Assembly (NCBI GenBank): GCA_965217605.1
Contig: CBDCJB010000001.1
Span: forward strand, 124,001-188,000
Source: JAYYZW01 sp965217605
Lineage (GTDB): Bacteria; Pseudomonadota; Gammaproteobacteria; Ga0077536
DNA length: 64,000 bases
Reading direction: 5' to 3'
Positions within the stretch are counted from its first letter, which is position 1; the number at the start of each line of letters is the position of its first letter. The position numbers and the translations under genes were made by a program. Shown piece after piece: positions 9,753 to 18,438 of the stretch. The notes beneath the pieces were generated by a model. The model did not search any database and was not told where the DNA came from. It saw only the letters and a list, made by a program, of their open reading frames with translations.

Positions 9753-11219
9753 GTGGGATGGAACGGGAAGGTCGTCGTTGGCTTGGTTGCCTGCATGCTG
9801 TCAGTCCTTGCCGCAGCAGACAGCGAAGCGTGCCGCTTCTGGCCTTCATCTCCCACCAATGGAGCGGTTCCCGGACTGATCGTCGGGGCCGAGGTGCTTC
9901 TGCCGGAAGGAAGCCGTCCGGGCCATGCCGTACACCTCCGATTCAACGGCGGGATCGGCGCCGTGGGGGAATTCGATGCGGTGCGCACCGACTTTCCGAA
10001 CGCCGCGGTGCTCGATTGCCGCGGCAAGGCGGTGCTCTCGCCGGGCTTCGTCAACGCCCACGAGCATCCCGGCTACAGCTACGCATTTCCCGACCCGAAC
10101 CTGAACCCTGGCTATGCCCACAGGGACGAGTGGCGGCTCGGAATCAACGGCAAAGTGCAGCTGCCACCGCCGCCGCGGTTGGATTTCGAACCGGGCGATC
10201 CGCGGACCGCCGCCATACTGCTCGCCATGGAGCTGCGGCACCTTCTCGGCGGTGCCACGGCCATTGCCGGGCCGGGCGGCCTGCCGGGCGTGATCCGCAA
10301 CGTGGACCGTCACCGGCGCCCCGGCGACGTTGGTTTGTACGACGCGGAGGCGGACGTTGCAACGTTCCCCTTCTCGTTTCGGGTCGTCGAGGACCTGAGG
10401 GAGGAATGCACGGGCGGTCCGGCGTACCGCTTTCCGCGGTCGGGCGGCGCTGACCTCGCGTTCATGGCCTATGTGCCCCATGTCGGCGAGGGGCGGAGGT
10501 CGAGTTGTGCGGCGAGGGCCGAGGTCGAGCGCTACCTGAGCAGCGTTCGTCACCGCGACCGTCGGTACTCGCTGGTCCACGGGGTCGCGACTGACGGTGA
10601 GGATCACGCGCTAATGCTCGAGTTCGATGTCACGCTGGTGTGGTCGCCGCGTTCCAATCTCGCACTGTACGGTGAAACCGTGGACATAGCGTCGGCGCTG
10701 AAGCACGGCGTGCGAATAGCCCTGTCGACGGACTGGTCGCCGAGCGGCTCGTTCAACATGCGCGAAGAGATCAGGTGCGCGAGACGGGTGCTAGCGGACG
10801 CCGGAGTCGCTGTATCGAATGAGGAATTGTGGCGCATGGCCACCTCACACGGCGCCTACGCACTGGGACTGGGGGACCGGTTCGGTGCGATCGAACCGGG
10901 TCTGCGGGCGGACCTGATCCTTGTCGGGCACGCCGAGGGAGATCCCCACGGGTCGTTGTTGACGGCTACGGACGAGGAGACACTGGCAACCTGGATCGGT
11001 GGACGGGCGATCCTGCTTTCCCGGGAGTTCGTTGAGCCGCTTGGCGGCGGCAAGTGCGTCGGGATCGAGGGCATGGCGCCAAAGGTGTGCGGTGTGCTCG
11101 GCGGGATAGGGCTGTCGGCAGAGGAGTTCAGCGTACACGTCGTGGATGCCGTTCCAGTGAACGACACCAGCCGGCAGGCTCAATGTGAGTTGCAACCCGG
11201 GAATCGACGGCGGCGATGA
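9753..11219 (+). CDS. Exported amidohydrolase-family hydrolase
   Basis: A metal-dependent hydrolase of the amidohydrolase superfamily (deaminase/chlorohydrolase branch). The GTG at 9753 is preferred because it follows GAGAGGGAAG and gives a signal peptide (GKVVVGLVACMLSVLAAAD). Metal-site motifs are present: FVNAHEHP (residues about 100-107), a later His in YSLVHGV, and the catalytic Asp in LSTDWSPSGS. The C terminus holds the typical FGAIEPGLRADLILV beta-sandwich segment. The mature enzyme is probably periplasmic. Substrate unknown. Two Cys-rich spots (EACRFW, GGKCVGIEGMAPKVCGV) could form disulfides. Co-transcribed with the preceding barrel protein, which may supply substrate uptake (inference). 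Confidence 0.82.
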   Translation: MGWNGKVVVGLVACMLSVLAAADSEACRFWPSSPTNGAVPGLIVGAEVLLPEGSRPGHAVHLRFNGGIGAVGEFDAVRTDFPNAAVLDCRGKAVLSPGFVNAHEHPGYSYAFPDPNLNPGYAHRDEWRLGINGKVQLPPPPRLDFEPGDPRTAAILLAMELRHLLGGATAIAGPGGLPGVIRNVDRHRRPGDVGLYDAEADVATFPFSFRVVEDLREECTGGPAYRFPRSGGADLAFMAYVPHVGEGRRSSCAARAEVERYLSSVRHRDRRYSLVHGVATDGEDHALMLEFDVTLVWSPRSNLALYGETVDIASALKHGVRIALSTDWSPSGSFNMREEIRCARRVLADAGVAVSNEELWRMATSHGAYALGLGDRFGAIEPGLRADLILVGHAEGDPHGSLLTATDEETLATWIGGRAILLSREFVEPLGGGKCVGIEGMAPKVCGVLGGIGLSAEEFSVHVVDAVPVNDTSRQAQCELQPGNRRRR

Positions 11220-11530
11220 AAGAATGGACGAAAGCGGGCAGCTGACCTTTGCGGGTACGCTTTCGCGTGGGACGCGCGGGGTGATGCGGTACGGACTCGC
11301 GGGGCGAGCCACCGGGGGTCATGCCACAGGCTCGATAAGCCAATCCGGCGACCGCACGATTGAACAATGTCGTGGTGCGTTCTGTGGCACCCGAGGTGTG
11401 GGGACTCCGTACGGCGCACGACGCGTCGGGTTTTACCCCGTTTCCACGGACAGGTTAGTTAAGAGTGGCTTAAGGTCTTCACGGACCTCGAGCCGTCTTC
11501 GGCGAGCTGGATTGTAGAATCGCTCGATAT
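11220..11530. other. Intergenic stretch, nothing recognised
   Basis: No convincing frame, RNA or repeat is seen. The breakpoint that removed the first two thirds of the aspartase gene lies at the right end of this stretch. Confidence 0.4.
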
Positions 11531-12055
11531 GGATCTTCGATCATGCCGGGAAAGGTGAATCCCGTAATCCCCGAGGCAATGAATCAAACCGCGTTTCAAA
11601 TAATCGGTAACGACCTTACGGTGACGATGGCCGCCGAAGCGGGGCAGCTGCAGTTGAACGCCTTTGAACCGCTGATCGTCTACAACCTGTTGAGCTCCCT
11701 ACGGATGATGACCAATGCGATCAGGATGCTGACCGAACGTTGCATCTGGGGCGTTTCGGTCAATCGTGAGCATTGCGAGAAGATGGTGCGAGAAAGCGTT
11801 GCGGTCGTTACGGCATTCAGCCCCCACATCGGCTATGAAAATGCGGCACGCATCGCTAAGAAGGCGCTGGCGGAAAACTTGAATGTGGTGGACTTGATCG
11901 AACAGGAAAATTTGCTGAGTACCGAGCGCATTCAAGCCATCATGCAGGCTTCTAACCTCACCGGGCCGAGCGCGCTCCTGGCCGAAATGTCGATCGAAGA
12001 AATCGATCGTACACATACTCACATCATCGACGATGGGGATGACGCGAAAGGATAA
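11531..12055 (+). pseudogene. aspA: Aspartate ammonia-lyase, 3' fragment only
   Basis: The reading begins exactly inside the aspartase/fumarase signature (GSSIMPGKVNPVIPE) and continues to a normal aspartase C terminus (IGNDLTVTMAAEAGQLQLN, TERCIWGVSVNREHCEKMV, LSTERIQAIMQASNLTGPS). About 170 of the roughly 470 residues expected remain; upstream codons give no aspartase sequence. The N-terminal active-site regions are missing, so the product cannot be active. Homology is clear enough to separate it from fumarase (VMEP/FEPLIVYN and C-terminal pattern). The ATG at 11543 is the Met of the signature, not a genuine start. Confidence 0.85.
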
Positions 12056-12056
12056 C

Positions 12057-12128
12057 TCAGTCTAATCCGAGCACGCGCTTCGCGTTGCCGGCCGTGATGG
12101 CAGTGATGTCGTCCTCGATCAGGCAAGC
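12057..12128 (-). pseudogene. Amidohydrolase C-terminal scrap
   Basis: The last codons of a gene on the minus strand read LIEDDITAITAGNAKRVLGL followed by Asp and stop. This is the characteristic end of amidohydrolase-2 type metal hydrolases (an NAxRVLGL motif). Similarity stops after about 23 codons, where IS-derived sequence begins. It lies tail to tail with the aspartase fragment. Confidence 0.5.
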
Positions 12129-12199
12129 AACACGTGCGTGCCGCTTCTGATAGCCCGTCGCCAGAAGAATTTGGACAGATGTGAGCGTAATTTGCAGGA

Positions 12200-12300
12200 G
12201 GGCCTGGGTCATTTGGTTGATGATCTAAGGAGGCGCTCCTGCGATGCTGCAAGCGCCGGTGTTCGATGGTCTTTCTTTTGATCCTTTTTCTGTCCAACAA
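12200..12300 (-). pseudogene. IS3-family OrfB 3' scrap
   Basis: Minus-strand codons read LDRKRIKRKTIEHRRLQHRR, matching the C terminus of the intact IS3 transposase at 18439 (LAKRERIKRKTIAKRRLHYQ). Only the last two dozen codons are left. The adjacent TGTGAGCGTAATTTGCAGGA may be part of the element end. Confidence 0.6.
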
Positions 12301-12463
12301 GATGGACTGGCCGCTCGAGGCTTGCTGCGCCGTGTCGCCCGCCAGCGCCGTTGTTTACCCGCTTACGAGAACCCCTTCGGCCCGCTGTCATAGCGGCTCT
12401 GGGCGGTGCCTTCGGGCCGGCACTGTTTGGCGATGCTGGCTGTTGCGAGAATTACATAACGGT

Positions 12464-12664
12464 ATGAATACTTGTCAAATCGGAAAGAGGCGCTTCGAAC
12501 TTGCAGACGAAGCACTGATTGCTTTTTCTATGGCGAAGGACGCTTTCGATTTTGTCAGGGGTCGAGGCGGGTATTTGGGAAAGGGACAAGCCCGAGAGTG
12601 GACCGAGGACGAAACTGAATCGCAAACGCGCGGTCTAGACGCATACTTTGCCCCGGTCGAATGA
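12464..12664 (+). CDS. Small hypothetical protein
   Basis: A possible 66-residue protein (MNTCQIGKRRFELADEALIA...). Composition looks protein-like (mixed charged and hydrophobic residues), but no domain is recognised and no strong ribosome binding site is seen. It sits between IS debris and the 24-bp inverted repeat, so it may be a remnant. Confidence 0.3.
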   Translation: MNTCQIGKRRFELADEALIAFSMAKDAFDFVRGRGGYLGKGQAREWTEDETESQTRGLDAYFAPVE

Positions 12665-12711
12665 CTCAACTTGGTCTCTGATCGCTTTTCTAGTTTGGAA
12701 GAGATTCAAAT

Positions 12712-12735
12712 GGGAATTATGTATCAAAATCCGCA
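12712..12735 (+). repeat. 24-bp inverted repeat, left copy
   Basis: GGGAATTATGTATCAAAATC plus CGCA; the exact reverse complement occurs at 15263-15286. The pair encloses the beta-barrel gene and the IS4 element. Confidence 0.85.
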
Positions 12736-12795
12736 GGCGTTGTAATGCGGTCTTGTGGTTGAGCTTAACCGCCTATTGAAGGAAGCCTAAGCGAT

Positions 12796-13431
12796 TTAGA
12801 ACCGCCAGTGCGCGCCAACCTCAAGGCCTTGTCGCTTGTAGTAATAGTCATCGGGATTGACCGCCCAGCCGCCTTCACTGTAGTGACGCGGCTGCATGTT
12901 GCTCCGCCAGTAGCGGTAGCCGATGCGTGCGGTCAGGTGCGTCGTGATGACGATTTGCGCGCCGCCGCCCACATGCCAGTAGAGGTCTGAGCCCGAGTCC
13001 TTCACCGTGTAGCCACCCTGGCTCGTGCTCTCCACTTTGTAGTTCCATATGCTCTGGCCGACGCCACCATAAGCGAACGGTTCAACCGGGCCGAGCTTCC
13101 AGGGACTATGGAGCAGTGCCGTGACCGCCATGTTCCACATACGCAACCTCGGCTCGAGTCTTCCAGACCATAGCTCCGCGTCGAAGATGGCCCGCCCGGC
13201 TTCCACTTCCACACCTAGGTAATCGTTGATGCGGCGCCCGCCGTAGAGACGCGGCCCCAAGAATTCCAGATCGGTGACCAGGTCTCCGTCGTGCTCGGCG
13301 TCGGCATGCAACCCGTGGAGCGCAGCGCCCGCGTACCAAGCGGCCCGCCCCTCATCAGCCTGTGTCGCAGTGCTGAACACCGCTGAGGCTACCAGTACTG
13401 CGGCCATGACCCGTAACATCGTGGTATTCAT
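12796..13431 (-). CDS. Outer-membrane beta-barrel protein
   Basis: A 211-residue exported protein: signal peptide (MLRVMAAVLVASAVFSTATQA, cleavage before DEG), then beta strands alternating with polar loops (WYAGAALHGLHADAEHDGD, PFAYGGVGQSIWNYKV, HLTARIGYRYWRSNMQ) and a terminal aromatic strand ending GAHWRF. The length and Gly/aromatic pattern suit an 8-stranded OmpW/OmpA-like barrel. The role is unknown. It is the only intact gene inside the segment bounded by the 24-bp inverted repeats, so it may have moved as cargo. No operon partner. Confidence 0.78.
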   Translation of the reverse strand: MNTTMLRVMAAVLVASAVFSTATQADEGRAAWYAGAALHGLHADAEHDGDLVTDLEFLGPRLYGGRRINDYLGVEVEAGRAIFDAELWSGRLEPRLRMWNMAVTALLHSPWKLGPVEPFAYGGVGQSIWNYKVESTSQGGYTVKDSGSDLYWHVGGGAQIVITTHLTARIGYRYWRSNMQPRHYSEGGWAVNPDDYYYKRQGLEVGAHWRF

Positions 13432-13797
13432 GGTTCTGGGCGTTGTTCCGGGCTGCCGTGGGTGTGATGCCTCTGACTTGACAGATTATTGTTCTATTCG
13501 ACGGGCAACCCGGCCGGGCGGATCACGCCAGTTGCCGCAAGCGTGGAGTCTACTATAAGACTTGACGGACACGAACAAAGTCCACCGTAGTTTTGCCATA
13601 GAGGGCATAATGTCCGCACTGAGGTATGAGGTGCTGCCCTCCAAACCGACAGACCACGACCCCATCACCGTGGAGGAATTCCACGAAAGCTGCGCGGGAT
13701 GTGCTGACAAGCACTGTTCCAGATAGCCCGTTGAGCGAGAACCGTGAGCCTATCAAGCAAGAGTTGAATCGCCGCTACAAGTCGATGCGGCGCAGCA
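13432..13797. other. Upstream region of the barrel gene, no clear gene
   Basis: Contains the promoter side of the leftward barrel gene. A 38-codon frame starts at ATG 13611 and another frame ends ...NREPIKQELNRRYKSMRRSK with its stop at the IS4 target site. Either could be a remnant. Neither is recognised. Confidence 0.35.
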
Positions 13798-13807
13798 AGT
13801 AGAAGCT

Positions 13808-15219
13808 CATAGGTCAGATCTTATAAGATATTGATTTAGGGAACTTAAAGCGCTCCACCCGATCAGATCACGAGATTGAGGCGAATCAATTTCATGATCT
13901 GGAGGTATCGAATGGAGCGCATCCAAGCTAGCACAGTGACTGGTCAGTTCAAACGTACGTTCGGGGAAGCTACCCTCAACGAGTTGGGCCGTATTTCTCG
14001 GTTCTGTCGTCGCGAACGTGACGTCACACCGTTTCGTCTTGCGCTGAGCCTCATCGAGAGCTTTGCGAGCGGTTCGGCCAAGTGCATTGCCGATATTCAA
14101 CGCGCGTTCAATGCACTGTGCGAGACGACGGTGTGCTACAAACCGTTTCACAATCAACTCGCCAAACGTCAGTTTCCCACCTTCGTGCGTTTGCTGCTGA
14201 GCCGGCTGCTCAACGCATTGGCGGTGGAGGTGCTGCGGTTCAACGCGAGCAGCCCGTTTGCACGCTTTGAGCGTATTCACATCCAAGACGGCAGCTCGTT
14301 TGCGCTCAAGCACAGCTTGGCGGGGGAGTTTCCCGGGCGATTCACCACCATCTCTCCGGCGGCGGTGGAGCTGCACGTGGACTTGGAGCTGCTGAGCGAT
14401 GCGGCCAATCAGGTCGTGTTGAGTCCCGACAGCTCGGCGGAGCGTCAGTTTCTGCCCGCGGCGCAAGACCTGGTTGGATGTTTGTTGCTCGCTGACCGCG
14501 GCTACTTCTGTTGCGCCTATTTCAAGGCACTCGCGCAGGCGGGCGGTTATTTCATCGTGCGCGCCGGCGCTGGCATTAACCCGTTGATTGTTCGGGCAGT
14601 GGGCCCCGATGGCCGAGAGGTTAAACGCTTCACCAACCGACATCTGAAGGACGTTGCATCGAAACTCTCTCGCTTCGAGTACCTCGACATGACGGTTCAG
14701 TTTGGACCGTGGGGAATGTCGTCTCATCGTCCATCCAAACCTCACCCCTCAAGGCAAACCGCGATATCTGGTCACCAACCTTGACCCAGCGCAGTTCACC
14801 CCCCCAACACATCAGCGACGGGTATCGGCTCAGATGGCAGGTGGAGCTATTGTTCAAGGAGTGGAAGTCGTACGCCAATTTGCGCGCATTCGATACCTCC
14901 AATCCGTTCATTGCAGAAGGGCTCATCTGGGCCGCGTTATGTGCCGCCACCCTGAAACGCTACTGCGCGCACATGACCGAACAGCTTTTCCATGTCGCCA
15001 TGTCTACTCACACGGTGGCCAAGTGCGTTCATCATCTGCTCAGCCATGCGTTAGGCGCATTAATCCATCAACCACGGCTTGTGAATCGGTGTTTGCAACG
15101 ACGACTACTTTATCTGGCGACTAACGCAAAACGTGCACGACCACTGCGAGACCAACGAACCGGTCGTCTCAAACTCGGGCTTGAGCATGTTTACGTGACC
15201 GCTTAAGAACTAACCTATG
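13808..15219 (+). mobile_element. IS4-family insertion sequence with target duplication
   Basis: A 1412-bp element. Its left end reads CATAGGTCAGATCTTATAAG. Its right end, on the complementary strand, reads CATAGGTTAGTTCTTAAGCG. The two ends agree at about 15 of the first 20 positions. The element is flanked by a perfect 10-bp direct repeat, AGTAGAAGCT, at 13798-13807 and 15220-15229, the expected IS4-family duplication. The intact duplication indicates a single insertion without later rearrangement. Confidence 0.88.
13912..15206 (+). pseudogene. IS4-family transposase, two frameshifts
   Basis: Starts at ATG 13912 behind GGAGGT (13901-13906). The first frame carries the N-terminal domain and two DDE-region blocks (HIQDGSSFALKHSL, LVGCLLLADRGYF). 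Near 14712-14730 the homologous reading moves to the next frame (RLIVHPNLTPQGKPRYLVTN). Near 14800 it moves again to the third frame (YRLRWQVELLFKEWKS, the IS4 Y-R-E-K signature holding the catalytic Glu), then runs to the stop at 15206. No single frame covers the protein, so it should be inactive unless these are sequencing errors. Full length would be about 430 residues. Confidence 0.85.
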
Positions 15220-15262
15220 AGTAGAAGCTAGTTAATCATCGCGGCCCATACGGGATCCCCCG

Positions 15263-15286
15263 TGCGGATTTTGATACATAATTCCC
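15263..15286 (-). repeat. 24-bp inverted repeat, right copy
   Basis: Exact reverse complement of 12712-12735, about 35 bases right of the IS4 target duplication. Bases 15287-15528 hold no recognised gene. Confidence 0.85.
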
Positions 15287-15528
15287 AAAAAAATGTATGG
15301 TGCGCCCCCGGCCCGCAAGTCTCTTCCTGAGCAAACAGGTTGCAAAAATGTATCCGGCCTCTTGCAAGTGGGCTGTTGTTACAGCCAGGCCATGACGAGA
15401 TCTGCGCACCCAATTCCTAAAAAGAGACGTGCAATCGACTTGCTCAACTGGTACAGCATTGACTGCCTATCCTACTCGCGTGCTCGAACCGAACTGGTCC
15501 ACCGAACCGCGTCGCGGCAGCAGTACGC

Positions 15529-16677
15529 CTATCGAAATTTGGGAATGACCTCCTCCCCGACTTGGTGAAACGTCTCCACCATTTTCGATTTCGGTGTCGC
15601 CATCGGCATGTTGAGGCCCACGTGTTCCAGACCAGGGAAGCGCTCTTCGAGCCGTTTCAAAAATTCGCCAAGTTCCTCCGATGTGCCGGCGAACCACGAT
15701 CCCTGGGCCATGAAGTGCTCGACTGTCGGCACACCGGCGTACGTCCATCCACCGCGTTTCGACACGGCCGCTTTCTGCGCATCTGACATCGGCAGGAAGT
15801 GGAGCGGGCCGAACATCTTGGCGTGCTCTTCATAGAGCGGCGTGATTTCTCTTATGGCGCGTTCGCGCGATTCCGCCAGGTAGAACCCGATCCCGAGACA
15901 CAACCCCTCCCCTGGGGCGAGCTGACGCCCTGTCCGCGCAGCGGCATCCTGATAGGCTTGGATCGGGCCTTCCTCCATGGTGGCCGCGCCACCGCCTACG
16001 AAACCTTTGAAACCATATCGCATCATCACGTCGAGTCCCCGTGGATTAGCACTCACGATCGGCTGCCAGCATTCCACCGGGCGATTGATGGGCCGCGGGA
16101 CCAGCGTGATTTCCTCGAGATCGTAACCACGGTACGGGACCTTGGGAGGCAAAGTGTAGTGCTCGCCATGGTGGGAGAACGACTCTTCGTTGAAGGCCTT
16201 GAAGATGATCTCGAGCTGTTCTTCGAACAGCGCGCGGTTGGCAGCTTGATCCCGTAGCGGCGCGCCGAAGGTCTCCACCTCACGGGTGTGATAGCCGCGT
16301 CCAACGCCGAAGAGCGTGCGTCCCTTGGTCAGTATGTCGGCCACGGCAAAGTCTTCGGCGAGGCGTAGCGGATGCCACATCGGCGTGATGTTGAACGCGC
16401 TCCCGATTTTGATCCGTTTAGTGAGATGGGCTAGGTGCACAGCGAGCATGAGGATGTTGGGAACGACCTCGTAACCCTCGTGCTGGAAGTGGTGCTCGGC
16501 GAGCCACAACGAATGCCAGCCGGCATCGTCCATCGCTTTCGCGATGGCCTCGGTCTTCTCGAACACGGTCACGATATGCTCGTTGTTGAAACGCCGTTCG
16601 TTCACAGGTGTCGCGTCCTGTCCGAGATCCGGCATGTCGACGTGGCCGGCATAGACTGAGCAGAACTTGTTTAGCAT
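15529..16677 (-). CDS. LLM-class flavin-dependent oxidoreductase
   Basis: A luciferase-like (LLM) TIM-barrel monooxygenase/reductase of about 382 residues using reduced flavin. Recognisable blocks are MDDAGWHSLWLAEHHF (residues about 45-60), IKIGSAFNITPMWHPLRLAEDFAVADIL, GRTLFGVGRGYH, and the C-terminal GVPTVEHFMAQGSWF segment. ATG 16677 (MLNKFCSVYAGHV) is preferred; six residues upstream are possible. The substrate cannot be read from sequence. It stands alone between IS debris on both sides, and its C terminus is intact. Confidence 0.85.
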   Translation of the reverse strand: MLNKFCSVYAGHVDMPDLGQDATPVNERRFNNEHIVTVFEKTEAIAKAMDDAGWHSLWLAEHHFQHEGYEVVPNILMLAVHLAHLTKRIKIGSAFNITPMWHPLRLAEDFAVADILTKGRTLFGVGRGYHTREVETFGAPLRDQAANRALFEEQLEIIFKAFNEESFSHHGEHYTLPPKVPYRGYDLEEITLVPRPINRPVECWQPIVSANPRGLDVMMRYGFKGFVGGGAATMEEGPIQAYQDAAARTGRQLAPGEGLCLGIGFYLAESRERAIREITPLYEEHAKMFGPLHFLPMSDAQKAAVSKRGGWTYAGVPTVEHFMAQGSWFAGTSEELGEFLKRLEERFPGLEHVGLNMPMATPKSKMVETFHQVGEEVIPKFR

Positions 16678-16695
16678 CGCACCGATAACCGCCAC

Positions 16696-17041
16696 ACATT
16701 TAATGGCTTAGATGAAAACCGAACATCACACTATCACGGGCTGGTACTTTACGATCAGGTGACGAATGCCTTGTCGGTGCTCCCCTCCTGAGCCAACAGT
16801 ATCCCTCGCGCTGCATCGACCGTGCAGTATCGGAACTGGATCGAATCCCGGAGCGGCGTTGCAAAGCCGACCTTCCAGAGATCGGCCAGGATCACTGAGA
16901 GCGCCACCACGTACCCCCCCGCGCCGGCGGATGAATACCAGCCGGTGTCGAAACCGCCTACGCCATAGTGTACGTCGTTAAAACCTTTCGGACAGAAGGT
17001 GCTCAAATTTAAGCGGGTATTCGGCGCATCGGGCTTGCCAT
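16696..17041. other. IS junction region with a possible gene remnant
   Basis: Holds the 28-bp repeat (16968-16995). A minus-strand frame ending at 16755 (WYSSAGAGGYVVALSVILAD...FRYCTVDAARGILLAQEG) starts inside the repeat. It may be the tail of a gene cut by the IS, but it is not recognised. Confidence 0.35.
16968..16995 (+). repeat. 28-bp dispersed repeat, copy 2
   Basis: Begins GTGTACGTCGTTAAAACC and continues TTTCGGACAG. It lies about 50 bases outside the 3' end of an IS3 OrfB fragment, the same relation as at copy 3, so it is probably an element end. Confidence 0.75.
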
Positions 17042-17270
17042 TTAAGCTGCCTTTCGTTGGTCGTGTAACTGCCGGCGCCGTTCGAGCGTACGCCGCTTGA
17101 TGTTCTGCCGCATTGATAGAATCTTCTCACCGCGCCGGTAGTAAACGTCGGCGGGTGTGAAATTATGCAGGGACTCGTGGTAGCGCTCGTGGTTGTAGTA
17201 ACCGACGAAGCGGCTGAGCGCCGATTCCAACTCGCCGGGCAGAGGGTAGTTCTCTAGCTGGGGCATCGTC
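17042..17270 (-). pseudogene. IS3-family OrfB C-terminal fragment
   Basis: Leftward frame reading FVGYYNHERYHESLHNFTPA and DVYYRRGEKILSMRQNIKRR, then the stop at 17042. This is the standard C terminus of an IS3 transposase after the catalytic Glu. Everything before LENYPLPGELESALSR is missing; IS6-derived DNA abuts it at about 17270. A close relative fragment lies at 28234-28560. Confidence 0.75.
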
Positions 17271-17958
17271 AGACTAAGTTGATCGGACCAGTAGAGCCAA
17301 CAATCGAGGTCTCTCAGGCTGCAAGTTGACGCCACTCGGCCAAAGCGGCGGAGCGATTGAGCTTGAAGGTTTCGCGATTGTAAAGATGACGTTCCTGATT
17401 GAAATGATTGTGGGTGGAGGTAGGGGCGGCAGTAAACGTCTGGAGGGTCTTGATGTCCCTGAACCCGGCCATTGCCCCTTCCCGTCGCCGGAACGGTTGA
17501 TGTGAGTGTTCGGCTCGATTGTTGAGCCACTGACCGCAAGTCTGAGCGGCGGCATTGTCAATCACATTCATCGCAGCCCGGTATGATTTGAGCCGGTCTG
17601 TCGCGATCACCTTTGGCTGGCCGTAGCGCTTCATTGCGCGTTTCAGAAACCTCAGTGCAGCCTTGCGATCCCGGCGCTTTGTGGCGAAGACTTCAAGCAC
17701 CTCACCTTCGTGATCGAGGGCGCGCCAGAGGTAGTGTGTCTCGCCATTGATCCGTACGAACACCTCATCAAGACCCTGCAGAAGTTTGCTGCCGCCCACG
17801 CCTCCATCCACAATCATTTCAACCAGGAACGTCATCTTTATAACCGCGAGAACTTCAAACTCAATCGCTCCGCCGCTTTGGCCGAGTGGCGTCGACTTGC
17901 AGTCTGAGCGTCCTCGATTGTTGGCTCTACTGCTCCGATCAAGTTAGTCGGATAATGC
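17258..17958. repeat. Inverted duplication of an IS6 end
   Basis: The last about 45 codons of an IS6-type transposase plus its downstream end occur twice in opposite orientation: minus strand near 17258-17445 and plus strand near 17780-17958. The plus copy reads HNHFNQERHLYNRENFKLN and the minus copy reads HNHFNQERHLYNRETFKLN. Downstream bases also match (TCCGATCAAcTTAGTC versus TCCGATCAAgTTAGTC). The copies differ at scattered positions, so the duplication is old or joins two related elements. Confidence 0.75.
17314..17778 (-). pseudogene. IS6-family transposase, N-terminally truncated
   Basis: Read leftward, the frame carries the IS6/IS26-type core from the first catalytic Asp onward: DEVFVRINGETHYLWRALDH, RDRKAALRFLKRAMKRYGQP, VIATDRLKSYRAAM (second Asp), and NNRAEHSHQPFRRRE with the DDE Glu. 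It ends FKLNRSAALAEWRQLAA. The helix-turn-helix N terminus is replaced by antisense of another copy's 3' end, so codons before residue about 20 are not transposase. Not functional. Confidence 0.82.
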
Positions 17959-18144
17959 CTCAATACTGGCCTCAGGCCACTACGTTGTGACACGCGTGAG
18001 CTCAATGAAAAGCACACGCGTCAAGGCGCAGGAAGCACCCGAAAGTCGGGGACTATCCTGCCGCCGAATTGACCCCTTTTGCTCTCGGTTTGACAGCTAT
18101 GATTTGGAGTCGTTGTCTGCCTCAAGTTCAACGATGTCATTAAG

Positions 18145-18411
18145 ATGACTCCGAATGAGTGGGGTGATTTTCTTGCGGGCGGAACTGCGCCACTGGCTCT
18201 ACTCTGGTTGGTAATTGGATATTTCCAGCACGGGGAAGGACTAAGTCTCAATACGGAAGCGCTTAAAACACAGCAGGAGGAACTCCGGCGTCAGGTCGAG
18301 GAGACTGCGAGCCTTGCGAAGAACTCAGAAAGACAAGCGAAAGCGGCTGAGAAGCTCGCGCATATAACTGTCCGTCTTCAAACAAATGGGACAGATGTTT
18401 GGTCTTGCTAA
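18145..18411 (+). CDS. Small membrane-anchored coiled-coil protein, tail cut by IS3
   Basis: MTPNEWGDFLAGGTAPLALL begins a conserved small-protein family with an N-terminal hydrophobic segment (APLALLWLVIGYF, residues about 15-27). A Glu/Gln/Lys-rich predicted coiled coil follows (KTQQEELRRQVEETASLAKN). The stop codon at 18409-18411 lies in the left terminal repeat of the adjacent IS3 element, and the last residues (TNGTDVWSC) look unlike the family. The native C terminus has therefore probably been lost. Function unknown; such proteins occur in phage-like and accessory regions. Confidence 0.6.
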   Translation: MTPNEWGDFLAGGTAPLALLWLVIGYFQHGEGLSLNTEALKTQQEELRRQVEETASLAKNSERQAKAAEKLAHITVRLQTNGTDVWSC

Positions 18412-18438
18412 GGGCGTATTTTGCTCATCATTTTCATG

